Positions 1 through 7,007 of a stretch of DNA of 64,000 bases are shown here, one piece after another. A program made the translations under genes and the position numbers. Below the pieces are notes generated by a model. That model was given only the letters and a program-made list of their open reading frames with translations. It was not told the DNA's origin and ran no database searches. The stretch comes from Methylumidiphilus sp963753955 (GTDB lineage: Bacteria; Pseudomonadota; Gammaproteobacteria; Methylococcales; Methylococcaceae). The stretch lies in the NCBI GenBank assembly GCA_963753955.1, contig CAVWEM010000008.1, positions 186,001 to 250,000 on the forward strand, written 5' to 3'. The first letter of the stretch is position 1, and each line of letters opens with the position of its first letter.

Positions 1-1
1 C

Positions 2-1372
2 ATTCTGCGCCATGGGCAATTGGAAGAATTGGCGAAGAAAATTGCCCATTGCGTCCGTTGCGGCAAGTGCAAGCCCGATTGCTGCATGTTCCATCCCGCA
101 GGCAGCCTGTTCTACCATCCGCGCAACAAGAACCTCGCCATCGGTTCCGTCATCGAGGCCCTGCTGTATGACGCGCAACGCGAGCATTCCACCCAATTTG
201 AGTTGCTGCGCTGGCTGGAGGAGGTCTCCGACCATTGCACGACCTGCCACAAATGCCTGAAACCTTGCCCGGTGGACATCGACACGGGCGAGGTTTCGGT
301 GCTGGAACGCAAAATCCTGTCGGACTGGGGCTATAAGCATACGCCGGTGGCGACGCAGATGACGTTGTATTATCTGAACAACCGCTCCCCCGCCTTCAAC
401 AGTGTCTTCCGCGCCACGGTGTTGCGGGTCGGCATCAAAGGCCAGCAAATCGCCTCGGCGCTGGTCAAGCCCTTACAACCCAAGCAAGGCCCATCGCCTT
501 ACTATCCGTTGCGGCTGCTCAAATCTTCCCTGCCCACGGTGCCGGCCAAGACCCTGTGCGATGTGGTGCCGAAATGCGAGGCGGATCAGGTGCTGGTGTT
601 CGAGCCGGAGGGGAAAGCTGAAACCACGGTGTTTTATTTCCCCGGCTGTGGCTCCGAGCGCATGGTCTCGACGATCTCCATGGCCGTCATCCATGTGTTG
701 TTGGCGGCGAAGACGCGGGTCGTCCTGCCTCCGCCGTTCCTGTGCTGCGGTTTCCCGTTGAAAGCCAACGCCAAGACCGCAATGCATGCCCATAACGAAC
801 TGCGCGTGACCATCCTGCTCAACCAAATCCGCGACATGTTCAGCCATCTGGATTTCGATGGCTGTGTGGTCAGTTGCGGCACTTGCCGGGAAGGGTTGGC
901 GGAAATGGAGGCGGCCAAGCTGTTTGGCGGTAGGCTGGTGGACATCGCCCGCTATGCCTTGGAGCGCGGGCTGAAATTCGAGGGCGAGGGCGGTTATCTG
1001 TACCACGCCCCCTGCCACGACTCCTTGGGCGGCAAGGCCCGCGAGGTGCTGGGCAAGCTGGGCGGCTTCGGCGAGGTGACGCCGGTTCCCAATTGCTGTT
1101 CAGAAGCCGGCACCCTGTCCCTGTCCCGCCCCGACATCACTGGCGCGATGCTGGTGCGCAAGCGGGAATCCCTGCAAGAAACCCTGCGGGAACAGGCCCA
1201 GGCCACCCTCCTCACCAACTGCCCATCCTGTGTGCAGGGGTTGGGCCGCAATCGATCCCTTGGGATCGCTCCCCAACATATCGCCGTGGCCTTGGCCGAA
1301 AAACTGAGCGGGAAGGAATGGCAGGAGAACTTCCAGAGCCAAGCTGTGCGGGCCATGACATTCAACTTTTAG
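2..1372 (+). CDS. Fe-S oxidoreductase, C-terminal part (5' end outside window)
   Basis: The frame is open to the left edge, so this is the 3' part of a larger gene; a TTG at position 20 is in frame but nothing marks it as a start. Two ferredoxin-type cysteine clusters come first (CVRCGKCKPDC and CTTCHKCLKPCP), giving two 4Fe-4S sites. Two CCG-type cysteine-rich domains follow (FPGCGSE...CCGFP...CGTC, and APCHDS...NCCSEAG...CPSC), as in GlpC, LutA and heterodisulfide reductase subunits. Such C-terminal halves occur on long proteins with an N-terminal FAD-linked oxidase domain (DUF3683 / D-lactate dehydrogenase type). A membrane-linked 2-hydroxyacid oxidation role is an inference, because the catalytic half is not visible. 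Confidence 0.8.
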   Translation: MLRHGQLEELAKKIAHCVRCGKCKPDCCMFHPAGSLFYHPRNKNLAIGSVIEALLYDAQREHSTQFELLRWLEEVSDHCTTCHKCLKPCPVDIDTGEVSVLERKILSDWGYKHTPVATQMTLYYLNNRSPAFNSVFRATVLRVGIKGQQIASALVKPLQPKQGPSPYYPLRLLKSSLPTVPAKTLCDVVPKCEADQVLVFEPEGKAETTVFYFPGCGSERMVSTISMAVIHVLLAAKTRVVLPPPFLCCGFPLKANAKTAMHAHNELRVTILLNQIRDMFSHLDFDGCVVSCGTCREGLAEMEAAKLFGGRLVDIARYALERGLKFEGEGGYLYHAPCHDSLGGKAREVLGKLGGFGEVTPVPNCCSEAGTLSLSRPDITGAMLVRKRESLQETLREQAQATLLTNCPSCVQGLGRNRSLGIAPQHIAVALAEKLSGKEWQENFQSQAVRAMTFNF

Positions 1373-1468
1373 AGTATTTCCATCTCCGCCTTGCCCAATT
1401 TGCCCACTTCGTTGCGTGGCAGGCACTCGACGAAGTGGATTTTCCGGGGTCGGACTAATGTCCCGCAA
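1373..1468 (-). pseudogene. C-terminal remnant of an AMP-dependent acyl-CoA synthetase
   Basis: Read on the minus strand this stretch encodes about 30 residues ending just before the converging Fe-S gene. They include VRPRKIHFVECLPRNEVGKL, which matches the conserved end of AMP-forming ligases (the P-R-N-x-x-G-K-L motif that carries the catalytic lysine). No upstream part of such an enzyme is present; the next gene upstream is unrelated. I read it as a leftover C-terminus. It is too short to be sure. Confidence 0.4.
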
Positions 1469-1485
1469 GAAGATTGGAGTGAAAA

Positions 1486-2058
1486 TCAAACCGCCCCGCG
1501 CAATTCCTTCTTAACTTCAATCACTTGACCGACTGCTTCTTCCCAGGAGACCTCCGGGTATTTCGGCTTATAATCCGTTTTCACCGTTTTATAAACGGTA
1601 ATCACTTTGTCGGCGGCGCTTTGGCCTTTGAAATCGGTTTTCTCCAGCGCCAATTCCTCGTTCAGCGCATTCCAAACCGTACCCTCGCCTTCGATCATCG
1701 GCAGCAACACATGGTGGATGCCATGGTATTTGACTTGGATAGGTTTGGGAATGTTTTCCACATAAAACACCACAGCCAACTCCTCCGCCACATCAGAGCC
1801 GTATTTTTCATAAAACAAAGGCAGGTATTCCAGCTTTTCGAGAAACCCGGATATGAAGGTTATTTTATCCACCCCCGCCAACATTGCCACCTGCTTGATG
1901 AAAGAAAGGGGGGGCAGGCGTCTGCCAAGGGAATCCGCTATCTCGCCCTCTTCCAACACCAGATCGCCGCGAAAAGCATCCAAGTTTGGGGTGGTGGTTT
2001 TGTCCTTGATGTTGGCGTTGGTCAGCAGCGCATTCTCATCGTAACGGTTAAGCAGCAT
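1486..2058 (-). CDS. unknown protein at the edge of the nif region
   Basis: An intact 190-codon frame starting with ATG. I do not recognise the family. There is no signal peptide, transmembrane segment or metal-binding cysteine motif. The sequence looks like a soluble mixed alpha/beta protein with an acidic middle and a lysine- and valine-rich tail. It reads in the same direction as the clpX-containing nif operon but is separated from it by 290 bp with hairpins. About 125 bp upstream lies a good NifA-type site (2183-2198), with a weak sigma-54-like element between (2097-2112), so it may belong to the NifA regulon. That link is inference. Confidence 0.6.
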   Translation of the reverse strand: MLLNRYDENALLTNANIKDKTTTPNLDAFRGDLVLEEGEIADSLGRRLPPLSFIKQVAMLAGVDKITFISGFLEKLEYLPLFYEKYGSDVAEELAVVFYVENIPKPIQVKYHGIHHVLLPMIEGEGTVWNALNEELALEKTDFKGQSAADKVITVYKTVKTDYKPKYPEVSWEEAVGQVIEVKKELRGAV

Positions 2059-2096
2059 GATTATTCCTCATTAGTGTGGGTTGATGGCTTATCCAA

Positions 2097-2112
2097 TACA
2101 GGATATATGCCA
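2097..2112 (-). promoter_or_regulatory. weak sigma-54 -24/-12 candidate
   Basis: On the minus strand the bases read TGGCATATATCCTGTA. The -24 half (TGGCAT) is like the one before nifV, but the -12 dinucleotide is GT instead of GC. It lies about 40 bp before the ATG of the unknown gene and about 70 bp from the NifA-type site. Without that context I would not report it. Confidence 0.25.
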
Positions 2113-2182
2113 TTTTTGAGCGCCAATAAAATCAGACATTTAAGATTTATGTCTGACCAGGGGGGCTTCGGAATGGAACAGT

Positions 2183-2198
2183 TGTCGGGTTTGCGACA
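2183..2198. promoter_or_regulatory. NifA upstream activator site (TGT-N4-T-N5-ACA)
   Basis: TGTCGGGTTTGCGACA fits the NifA consensus including the central T. The flanking bases make a near-palindrome (TGTCG...CGACA), a form shared with the sites at 8309 and 19264. It abuts a hairpin repeat that begins at 2199. The likely target is the minus-strand gene ending at 2058. Confidence 0.5.
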
Positions 2199-2258
2199 GG
2201 GATACCATCGCTTGAAGCGATGTTATCCCTCTGCCGGACGGGGCATCCGCCCCGTCCG
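2199..2258. repeat. two adjacent hairpins downstream of clpX
   Basis: The first inverted repeat pairs GGGATA..ATCGCTT with AAGCGAT..TATCCC (2199-2229). The second pairs CGGACGGGGC with GCCCCGTCCG around a 4-base loop (2235-2258). The first resembles the hairpin downstream of nifS (11350-11380), so it appears to be a repeat family placed at nif operon ends. Confidence 0.6.
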
Positions 2259-2317
2259 TAAAATTTTGGCTCTGAGGCTGCCCCATCAAATGTTGCGCCA
2301 ATGATTAAAATCCCCAG

Positions 2318-2337
2318 GGCGGGTTAAATAACCCGCC
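2318..2337 (-). terminator. hairpin terminator after clpX
   Basis: A perfect inverted repeat, GGCGGGTTA-AA-TAACCCGCC, begins 9 bp beyond the clpX stop. On the minus strand it is followed after a short gap by ATTTTAAT. It is suitable as the terminator of the nifV-to-clpX operon, although the U tract is short. Confidence 0.55.
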
Positions 2338-2346
2338 CCGCATCAT

Positions 2347-3672
2347 TCAAATACCTGACGCCTGCATCGGCACAGCCTGTTCTTCAGGCTCGGCGGCGGT
2401 GGATTCGGCCAGGGTTTGCAAGTCAACCGGCGTGGTCTTGACCTCAGCCTTGCCTTCGATGACATCTTCATCCACGATGCAGAGTTCGATGCCGGACAGG
2501 GAGGGGATTTCAAACATCGGTTTGCGCAAGACCTGCTCCAAGATGCTGCGCAGGCCACGGGCACCGGTGTCGCGTTCGATGGCTTTTTGGGCCACCCGCT
2601 TCAGGGCTTCCTCGGTGAATTCCAGGCTAACGTTTTCGTAGGCGAACAGCTTTTGGTATTGGCGCACCAAGGCGTTCTTCGGTTCGGTGAGGATGCGGAT
2701 CAAAGCCTCCTCGTCCAGCGGCTCCAACGGGGCGAGCACAGGGAAGCGGCCGATGAATTCGGGGATCAAGCCGAACAGGCGCAGGTCGCCGGGCTGGGTT
2801 TCGTTGAGCAATTCCTCCAGTTCCGGTTGCGCATCGGTATCCACCGGGCTGGCGTGGAAGCCGATGCCGGACTTGGCCGGGCTTAGGCGTTTCGCCACAT
2901 GTTTTTCCAAGCCAGGGAACGCGCCGCCTGCTAGAAATAAGATATTGCGGGTGTCGATGATGACCTCGTCGCCACCCTCGCGTTTCTTGCCTTTCATCGA
3001 CACCTTCACCTGCGCCCCTTCCACCAGCCGCAGCAGCGCCTGCTGCACACCTTCGCCGGAAATGTCACGGGTGTGGGTCGCCATCTCCGGGCTGCGGGCC
3101 AGCTTGTCCACCTCGTCCAGGTAGACAATGCCCCATTCCGCCCGGCCCACATTGCCTTCCGCCACTTCCAACAGGCGCACCAGGATATGCTCCACGTCAT
3201 CGCCCACATAACCGGCCTGGGTCAGTGTCGTGGCGTCGGCGACGACGAAGGGCACACCGACAATCTTCGCCAATGTCGAGGCCAGCAAAGTCTTGCCCGT
3301 TCCCGTCGGGCCGACCAGCAGGACATTGGACTTGCCTAGCTCCACTTCGGTGTGCATATGGCTGAAACCGGTATCGCCGCTTTCGTGCTTGAGCCGCTTG
3401 TAGTGGTTGTACACGGCCACGGCGAGGATTTCCTTGGCCAGGGTCTGCCCGACCACATAGCCATCCAGGATCTCCTTGATCTTGGCGGGTTTCGGAATCG
3501 GCCCGTGCAATTCGGTCAAGATCTTCTTGCGTCCCCAGTTGGTGACGACCTGGTCGGCCAGTTTGACGCAGGCCTCGCAGATTGAACCCTCCAAACCGGC
3601 GATGAGCGGGGTGGCGGGAGATTGTTCGGTGCCGCAGAAGGAGCAATGGGCATGGCTGGTGGTTTGAGTCAT
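2347..3672 (-). CDS. clpX: ATP-dependent protease ATP-binding subunit ClpX, nif-linked copy
   Basis: ClpX is the AAA+ unfoldase that feeds ClpP. The 441-residue protein has the N-terminal zinc finger (C10, C13, C32, C35), Walker A GPTGTGKT at 121-128, Walker B YLDEVDK near 180, and the ClpB-D2-like small domain at the C-terminus. It is close to the usual length (about 425). It is the last gene of the nifV-cysE-nifW-nifZ-nifM operon, the same position as the extra clpX of Azotobacter vinelandii. Its ATG overlaps the frameshift-corrected nifM stop by four bases, implying translational coupling. A second housekeeping clpX would be expected elsewhere in the genome. Confidence 0.93.
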   Translation of the reverse strand: MTQTTSHAHCSFCGTEQSPATPLIAGLEGSICEACVKLADQVVTNWGRKKILTELHGPIPKPAKIKEILDGYVVGQTLAKEILAVAVYNHYKRLKHESGDTGFSHMHTEVELGKSNVLLVGPTGTGKTLLASTLAKIVGVPFVVADATTLTQAGYVGDDVEHILVRLLEVAEGNVGRAEWGIVYLDEVDKLARSPEMATHTRDISGEGVQQALLRLVEGAQVKVSMKGKKREGGDEVIIDTRNILFLAGGAFPGLEKHVAKRLSPAKSGIGFHASPVDTDAQPELEELLNETQPGDLRLFGLIPEFIGRFPVLAPLEPLDEEALIRILTEPKNALVRQYQKLFAYENVSLEFTEEALKRVAQKAIERDTGARGLRSILEQVLRKPMFEIPSLSGIELCIVDEDVIEGKAEVKTTPVDLQTLAESTAAEPEEQAVPMQASGI

Positions 3673-4557
3673 GTGGGCGTTCCCCCGTTAAATGTTGGAA
3701 TCAGTCCCGCGATCCATTGCCGCCTGCGGCTTTCGCGGACGCGTTCGGCCAGAATTTTGCGGATATGCGGCGTGGCTTTTTTCAAAGAGAGGGTTTGCGC
3801 CAGGCTCGATAGCCTTGCACAGCAGGAGATGGAAGCCCATTTCCGATTCCACCACCTCGCTCAACTGGCCGGGGCGCAGGCGGAATAGGGTTTGGTCCAA
3901 GGACGGGAACAATTGTCCCCGGCGCACTTGGCCGATGCGCCCACCGCGCATGGCGGTGGGGCATTCCGAATGCCTGCCGGCCAATTCCTCGAACAGATGG
4001 GGCTTGCGAGCCAGTTTGTCGGCTAGGCCTAAGATGCGCTCCAAGGCCCTGGGGCGGGAGTTTTCCGGGAAATCCTCGTTGATGCTGATGAGGATGTGGT
4101 AGGTGTCGCGCCGCTCCGGTTGTTGGAATTTTTGGAAATGAGCATGGTAGTAAATGCCGACCTCCACCTCGTCGATCTCGACGGGCGTCGCAGAATCAAT
4201 CTTGTCGAGGATCGTGTTGACCTTGCACTGCCGTGCAAGTGCCAGGCGCAACCGATTTTCATCCAAGTCGCTGGATTCCAAGCTGGCGCGAAACGCCTCT
4301 TCATCCGGGTATTTCCCCCGGATTTCCGCCAATGCCCGTTCCAGCTCGCCCTCGCCCACCATGACGCCGACGGCTTCGGGGGCTTCCAGGATGCATTGTT
4401 CGATCTGGTATTCCTTCTCCGCCTGAGACTTAACACGCTGCGATTCCTCTGGCTCAAGCTCCGCCAAGGACTTGCCGTAGAGCATCAAAGCAGTCCTCAA
4501 GCGGTTGTAAGGCATTTCAACCGGCAGGGACTCAGTCGGGCTGGTCGTCACTTCCAC
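3669..4557 (-). CDS. nifM: NifM, peptidyl-prolyl isomerase for NifH maturation (frameshifted near the 3' end)
   Basis: NifM is a PpiC-type rotamase that helps fold the nitrogenase iron protein. The N-terminal region is the divergent helical NifM domain; the parvulin-like domain spans roughly residues 150-245 (HILISINEDFP, RGGRIGQVRRGQL, GFHLLLC). As written the frame ends at 3688 after an unnatural basic tail. Skipping one base in the A6 run (T6 at 3777-3782 on the plus strand) restores 35 codons of a typical end (IRKILAERVRESRRRQWIAG). The stop then falls at 3669-3671, overlapping the clpX ATG by four bases. This is strong evidence that one A is extra, or that the site slips. The ATG overlaps the end of nifZ by 26 bp. 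Confidence 0.88.
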
Positions 4558-5023
4558 GGGTTTCCTCCTTTGTTTCTAAAGGCGCTAAAACATCTTCCGG
4601 CACTTGCAGGGTACGGCCCGGAAAGCGCACATGGTATTGGACTTGGGCGGGATCCTCGTGGCGCAAGACCTTGAGGATCTCCCCCTGGTCGCCGACGGCG
4701 GCGACGATCTCGCCATTCACCGACAGGTTGATGCGGCTTAAAACCTTGTCGCGGAACTCATAGCGGCTCGGTGTCCAGGGGGCGTCGGCGGGTATCAACT
4801 CCTCTTCGCGGCAACCGACCAAGCGTTGCTCGTTGAGGAAATGCACCGAGTAAATCACCTGGTCTTGCAAAAAAGTGCCGACGTTCACCACAAAGCCCAC
4901 CGAACCCCGGCGCACCAAGGGCGCACCCACGTCCATGCCCGGATAAGTGCCGTCGTTGCGGACATTGCGGGTCACCCGCACCTCATCGCCGTAGTCGTAA
5001 CGTTCGTAGCCTTCTTCGCACAT
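4532..5023 (-). CDS. nifZ: nitrogen fixation protein NifZ
   Basis: A 163-residue NifZ-family protein, required for P-cluster maturation in the MoFe protein. The family signature appears near the N-terminus (GDEVRVTRNVRNDGTYPG), followed by RRGSVGFVVNVGTFLQDQVIY, a second beta-rich NifZ-like unit (KVLSRINL...VRFPGRTLQVPEDVL) and an acidic tail. Length agrees with Azotobacter NifZ (about 159). It lies between nifW and nifM in the usual order. A second, single-domain NifZ-like gene occurs at 14102-14359. Confidence 0.9.
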   Translation of the reverse strand: MCEEGYERYDYGDEVRVTRNVRNDGTYPGMDVGAPLVRRGSVGFVVNVGTFLQDQVIYSVHFLNEQRLVGCREEELIPADAPWTPSRYEFRDKVLSRINLSVNGEIVAAVGDQGEILKVLRHEDPAQVQYHVRFPGRTLQVPEDVLAPLETKEETRGSDDQPD

Positions 5024-5051
5024 GGCTGGCTCATGCTGAATATCAACAATT

Positions 5052-5074
5052 CCCCTCTCCCTTTGGGAGAGGGG
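5052..5074. repeat. palindromic repeat between nifZ and nifW
   Basis: CCCCTCTCCC-TTT-GGGAGAGGGG, a perfect stem in the 66-bp gap between nifW and nifZ. The same core (CCCTCTCCC..GGGAGAGGG) occurs at the end of nifV (7011-7031). Confidence 0.7.
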
Positions 5075-5089
5075 CCGGGGAAGAGGATT

Positions 5090-5404
5090 TTATTTAAACA
5101 AGCCATCGACCGGCACAAAGGTCTCTTGCGGTTCGTGCATGTGGAAGACCTTGAACACCTTTTCGGTGAGGGCGTCCGACACCACGAAATCCTGGTAGGC
5201 CCGCGACAACAGCTGTTTGTACACCTCGCGCTTGGCCTTCTCGTCCTCGGGCAGCGCTTCTTCGCCTTGCGCCAGATAATTGTGGTAGCGCTGCAAGATA
5301 TGCAGGCGGTTCACCTGCACCACGGAGGGGTCGTATTCCAGCTCAAAGTAATTGAGGAAATCCTCGGCGGATTCCAGGCTTTCCAGATCGTCTTCTAGGC
5401 TCAT
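5090..5404 (-). CDS. nifW: nitrogenase-stabilising/protective protein NifW
   Basis: NifW associates with the MoFe protein and protects or matures it. The 104-residue product matches the small helical NifW family: MSLEDDLESLESAEDFLNYF at the start, then VVQVNRLHILQRYHNYLAQ and YQDFVVSDALTEKVFKVF. I start at the ATG at 5404 because GAGGA sits seven bases upstream. The frame is open further upstream to 5512, but only through the palindromic repeat. It is followed by nifZ after a hairpin. Confidence 0.92.
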   Translation of the reverse strand: MSLEDDLESLESAEDFLNYFELEYDPSVVQVNRLHILQRYHNYLAQGEEALPEDEKAKREVYKQLLSRAYQDFVVSDALTEKVFKVFHMHEPQETFVPVDGLFK

Positions 5405-5424
5405 GGTGATTTCCTCATTCTTCT

Positions 5425-5529
5425 CGTTCCCACGCTCCAGCGTGGGAACGACTGTAGGTTTATGATGCTCTCGCGCCGCATAGATAGCTGGAGCGATCCG
5501 ATGGGTTCCCACACTGGAGCGTGGGAACC
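5425..5529. repeat. composite palindromic repeat upstream of nifW
   Basis: Two inverted-repeat units flank a short spacer: CGTTCCCACGCT..AGCGTGGGAACG (5425-5450) and GGTTCCCAC..GTGGGAACC (5504-5529). The outer halves also match each other. A partial copy of the motif (GCGTGGGAACG) lies near 26401, so this is an interspersed repeat. Confidence 0.75.
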
Positions 5530-5542
5530 AGAAAAAATGTAT

Positions 5543-5566
5543 CCCCCCCTTGAGGCATTAGGGGGG
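5543..5566 (-). terminator. internal terminator/attenuator between the TPR gene and nifW
   Basis: Transcribed leftwards, this is CCCCCC, an 11-12 base loop, then GGGGGG, followed within a few bases by six T (complement of the A6 at 5532-5537). That is the layout of an intrinsic terminator. It overlaps the stop codon of the TPR gene and could reduce readthrough into nifW-Z-M-clpX. Confidence 0.4.
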
Positions 5567-6049
5567 ATTTTCTTCAGCCACTTCCAACAACTGCTTGGCT
5601 CCCAGCCGGTTTTTTTCGTCCAATTCCACCAGCTTAGTCAAAATCGCCCGGCTCTCTTCCCTGCGCCCCAGGCGCAACAGCACAAAGGCTTCCGCCTTCA
5701 AAGACAGCAGGTGGAAGCGCAGCAAGGCCACGGAAGCCGGCACAACATTGATATGCCCCTGGCCCAATAGCGTCCAATCCAAAGGAATGTTAAGTCGGCC
5801 TGCGGTGATGGCCAAAGCCCGACCGGCAATGTCCAAGGCATCCTCCAAACGGTGCTGGTAGTAATAAAACCGATACACCGCCACCAGCACGTTCAAGGAT
5901 TCAGGGGCCAGCTTCAAAGCTTCCAGCAAGGGCTGTTCCGCCTCGCCCTCGCCGTACAAGCCACCTGCCTGCTGGATCAACGCTTCGACTTCCGGCGTGA
6001 GGTTTTCCTCGAAATAAAGGTTTTCTCCCTCGAAATCCATCAAGTCCAT
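5558..6049 (-). CDS. TPR-like protein of the nif operon
   Basis: A 163-residue, helix-rich soluble protein made of tetratricopeptide-like helical pairs (for example EQPLLEALKLAPESLNVLVA, HRLEDALDIAGRALAI, RREESRAILTKLVELDEKNR). No catalytic motif is visible. It starts where cysE stops and ends inside a palindromic repeat, so the last residues (ENPP) come from the repeat. Its place between cysE and nifW suggests an assembly or scaffold role in nitrogenase maturation, which is inference. Confidence 0.75.
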   Translation of the reverse strand: MDLMDFEGENLYFEENLTPEVEALIQQAGGLYGEGEAEQPLLEALKLAPESLNVLVAVYRFYYYQHRLEDALDIAGRALAITAGRLNIPLDWTLLGQGHINVVPASVALLRFHLLSLKAEAFVLLRLGRREESRAILTKLVELDEKNRLGAKQLLEVAEENPP

Positions 6050-6822
6050 CAGGCTTCCTCAAAAAACAGTGCTGGCTTGGAATGTTCATGGCAGGTGCCG
6101 TCCGCTTCGCAATGGACGCAATCTTGCTTGGCCGGGCGGCTGGCTTTGGTGATGCGCTTTTCCATCTTGTCCATGCGCTCGACCAGGCAATGCAAGGCCT
6201 TGCCCACCGGATCGGGAATCAGATGGTGGTCGAGTTCGATGCCGTAGGCATTCTGGATCTGCACACCCTTGCGATGGACGATGCGGCCCGGAATGCCCAC
6301 CACGGTGCAGCAGGCCGGGACATTCTTGTTCACCACCGAATTGGCCCCCACGCGTACATTGTCGCCAAGGCGGACGGGGCCAAGAATCTTCGCCCCCGCG
6401 CCGACCAGCACGTTATTGCCTAGGGTGGGATGGCGCTTTTCCTTGTTCCAGGAGGTGCCGCCCAAGGTCACGCCGTGGTAGAGCGTGACATCGTCGCCCA
6501 CCTCGGCGGTCTCGCCGATCACCACCCCGGCCCCGTGGTCGATGAACAGGCGCTGGCCGATTTTCGCCCCGGGGTGGATGTCCACATTGGTCAGCCAGCG
6601 GCCCATGAAAGCCAGCCAGCGCGCGGCGAATTTAAAGCCGTTTTGCCAAAGCCTATGGCTCACGCGGTAAATCAGCACGGCATGGACGCCCGGGTAAATC
6701 AGGATGACCTCCAGCAGGTTCCGCGCCGCCGGGTCACGGGCGAACACGCAGCTTACGTCTTCCCTCATCTGCGCCCACAGGGATTGCTCCACGGGGCATG
6801 AGGGGATGAACACGCTCACCAC
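6049..6822 (-). CDS. cysE: serine O-acetyltransferase CysE (nif-linked)
   Basis: CysE acetylates serine for cysteine synthesis, here supplying sulfur to NifS. The 257-residue protein has the helical N-terminal region (LWAQMREDVSCVFARDPAARN) and left-handed beta-helix hexapeptide repeats. The active-site stretch is IDHGAGVVIGETAEVGDDVTLYHGVTLGGT (in two pieces: HGAGVVIGETAE and YHGVTLGGT). The C-terminus carries extra cysteines and histidines (CVHCEADGTCHEH) unlike housekeeping CysE and might bind metal. The start is a GTG at 6822 that overlaps the stop of the small upstream frame. Confidence 0.93.
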   Translation of the reverse strand: MVSVFIPSCPVEQSLWAQMREDVSCVFARDPAARNLLEVILIYPGVHAVLIYRVSHRLWQNGFKFAARWLAFMGRWLTNVDIHPGAKIGQRLFIDHGAGVVIGETAEVGDDVTLYHGVTLGGTSWNKEKRHPTLGNNVLVGAGAKILGPVRLGDNVRVGANSVVNKNVPACCTVVGIPGRIVHRKGVQIQNAYGIELDHHLIPDPVGKALHCLVERMDKMEKRITKASRPAKQDCVHCEADGTCHEHSKPALFFEEA

Positions 6823-6980
6823 GGCACGATGCTCCAGCCGGTCTGCCCCGGAATGGGAGGCTGCGGCACGATATGGAAGGGATAAACTTCCTGGCTAGGC
6901 GCGGAGGCTTCCAGCGGCGCCGCTTTCCTTTCCGGCAAGTCCGTAGGCTTTTCAGGTTTGGATTCGATCTTCATGGCCAT
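6816..6980 (-). CDS. small hypothetical protein between nifV and cysE
   Basis: A 54-codon frame starting at ATG 6980 (or the in-frame ATG at 6974, which has GAGG at better spacing) and stopping at TGA 6816-6818. The stop overlaps the GTG start of cysE. It begins MAMKIESKPEKPTDLPERK and ends with a proline- and aromatic-rich tail (FHIVPQPPIPGQTGWSIVPW). I do not recognise it. The tight overlap with cysE and position in the nif operon argue that it is translated. It could also be a leader for cysE. Confidence 0.5.
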   Translation of the reverse strand: MAMKIESKPEKPTDLPERKAAPLEASAPSQEVYPFHIVPQPPIPGQTGWSIVPW

Positions 6981-7007
6981 GGCCTCAGTTTTAAAGTTTG
7001 TCTATCA

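Noticed and set aside
2271..2286. Plus-strand GG-N10-GC (TGGCTCTGAGGCTGCC) as a sigma-54 promoter
   Set aside because: No plus-strand gene follows; it faces the end of clpX and is probably a chance match.
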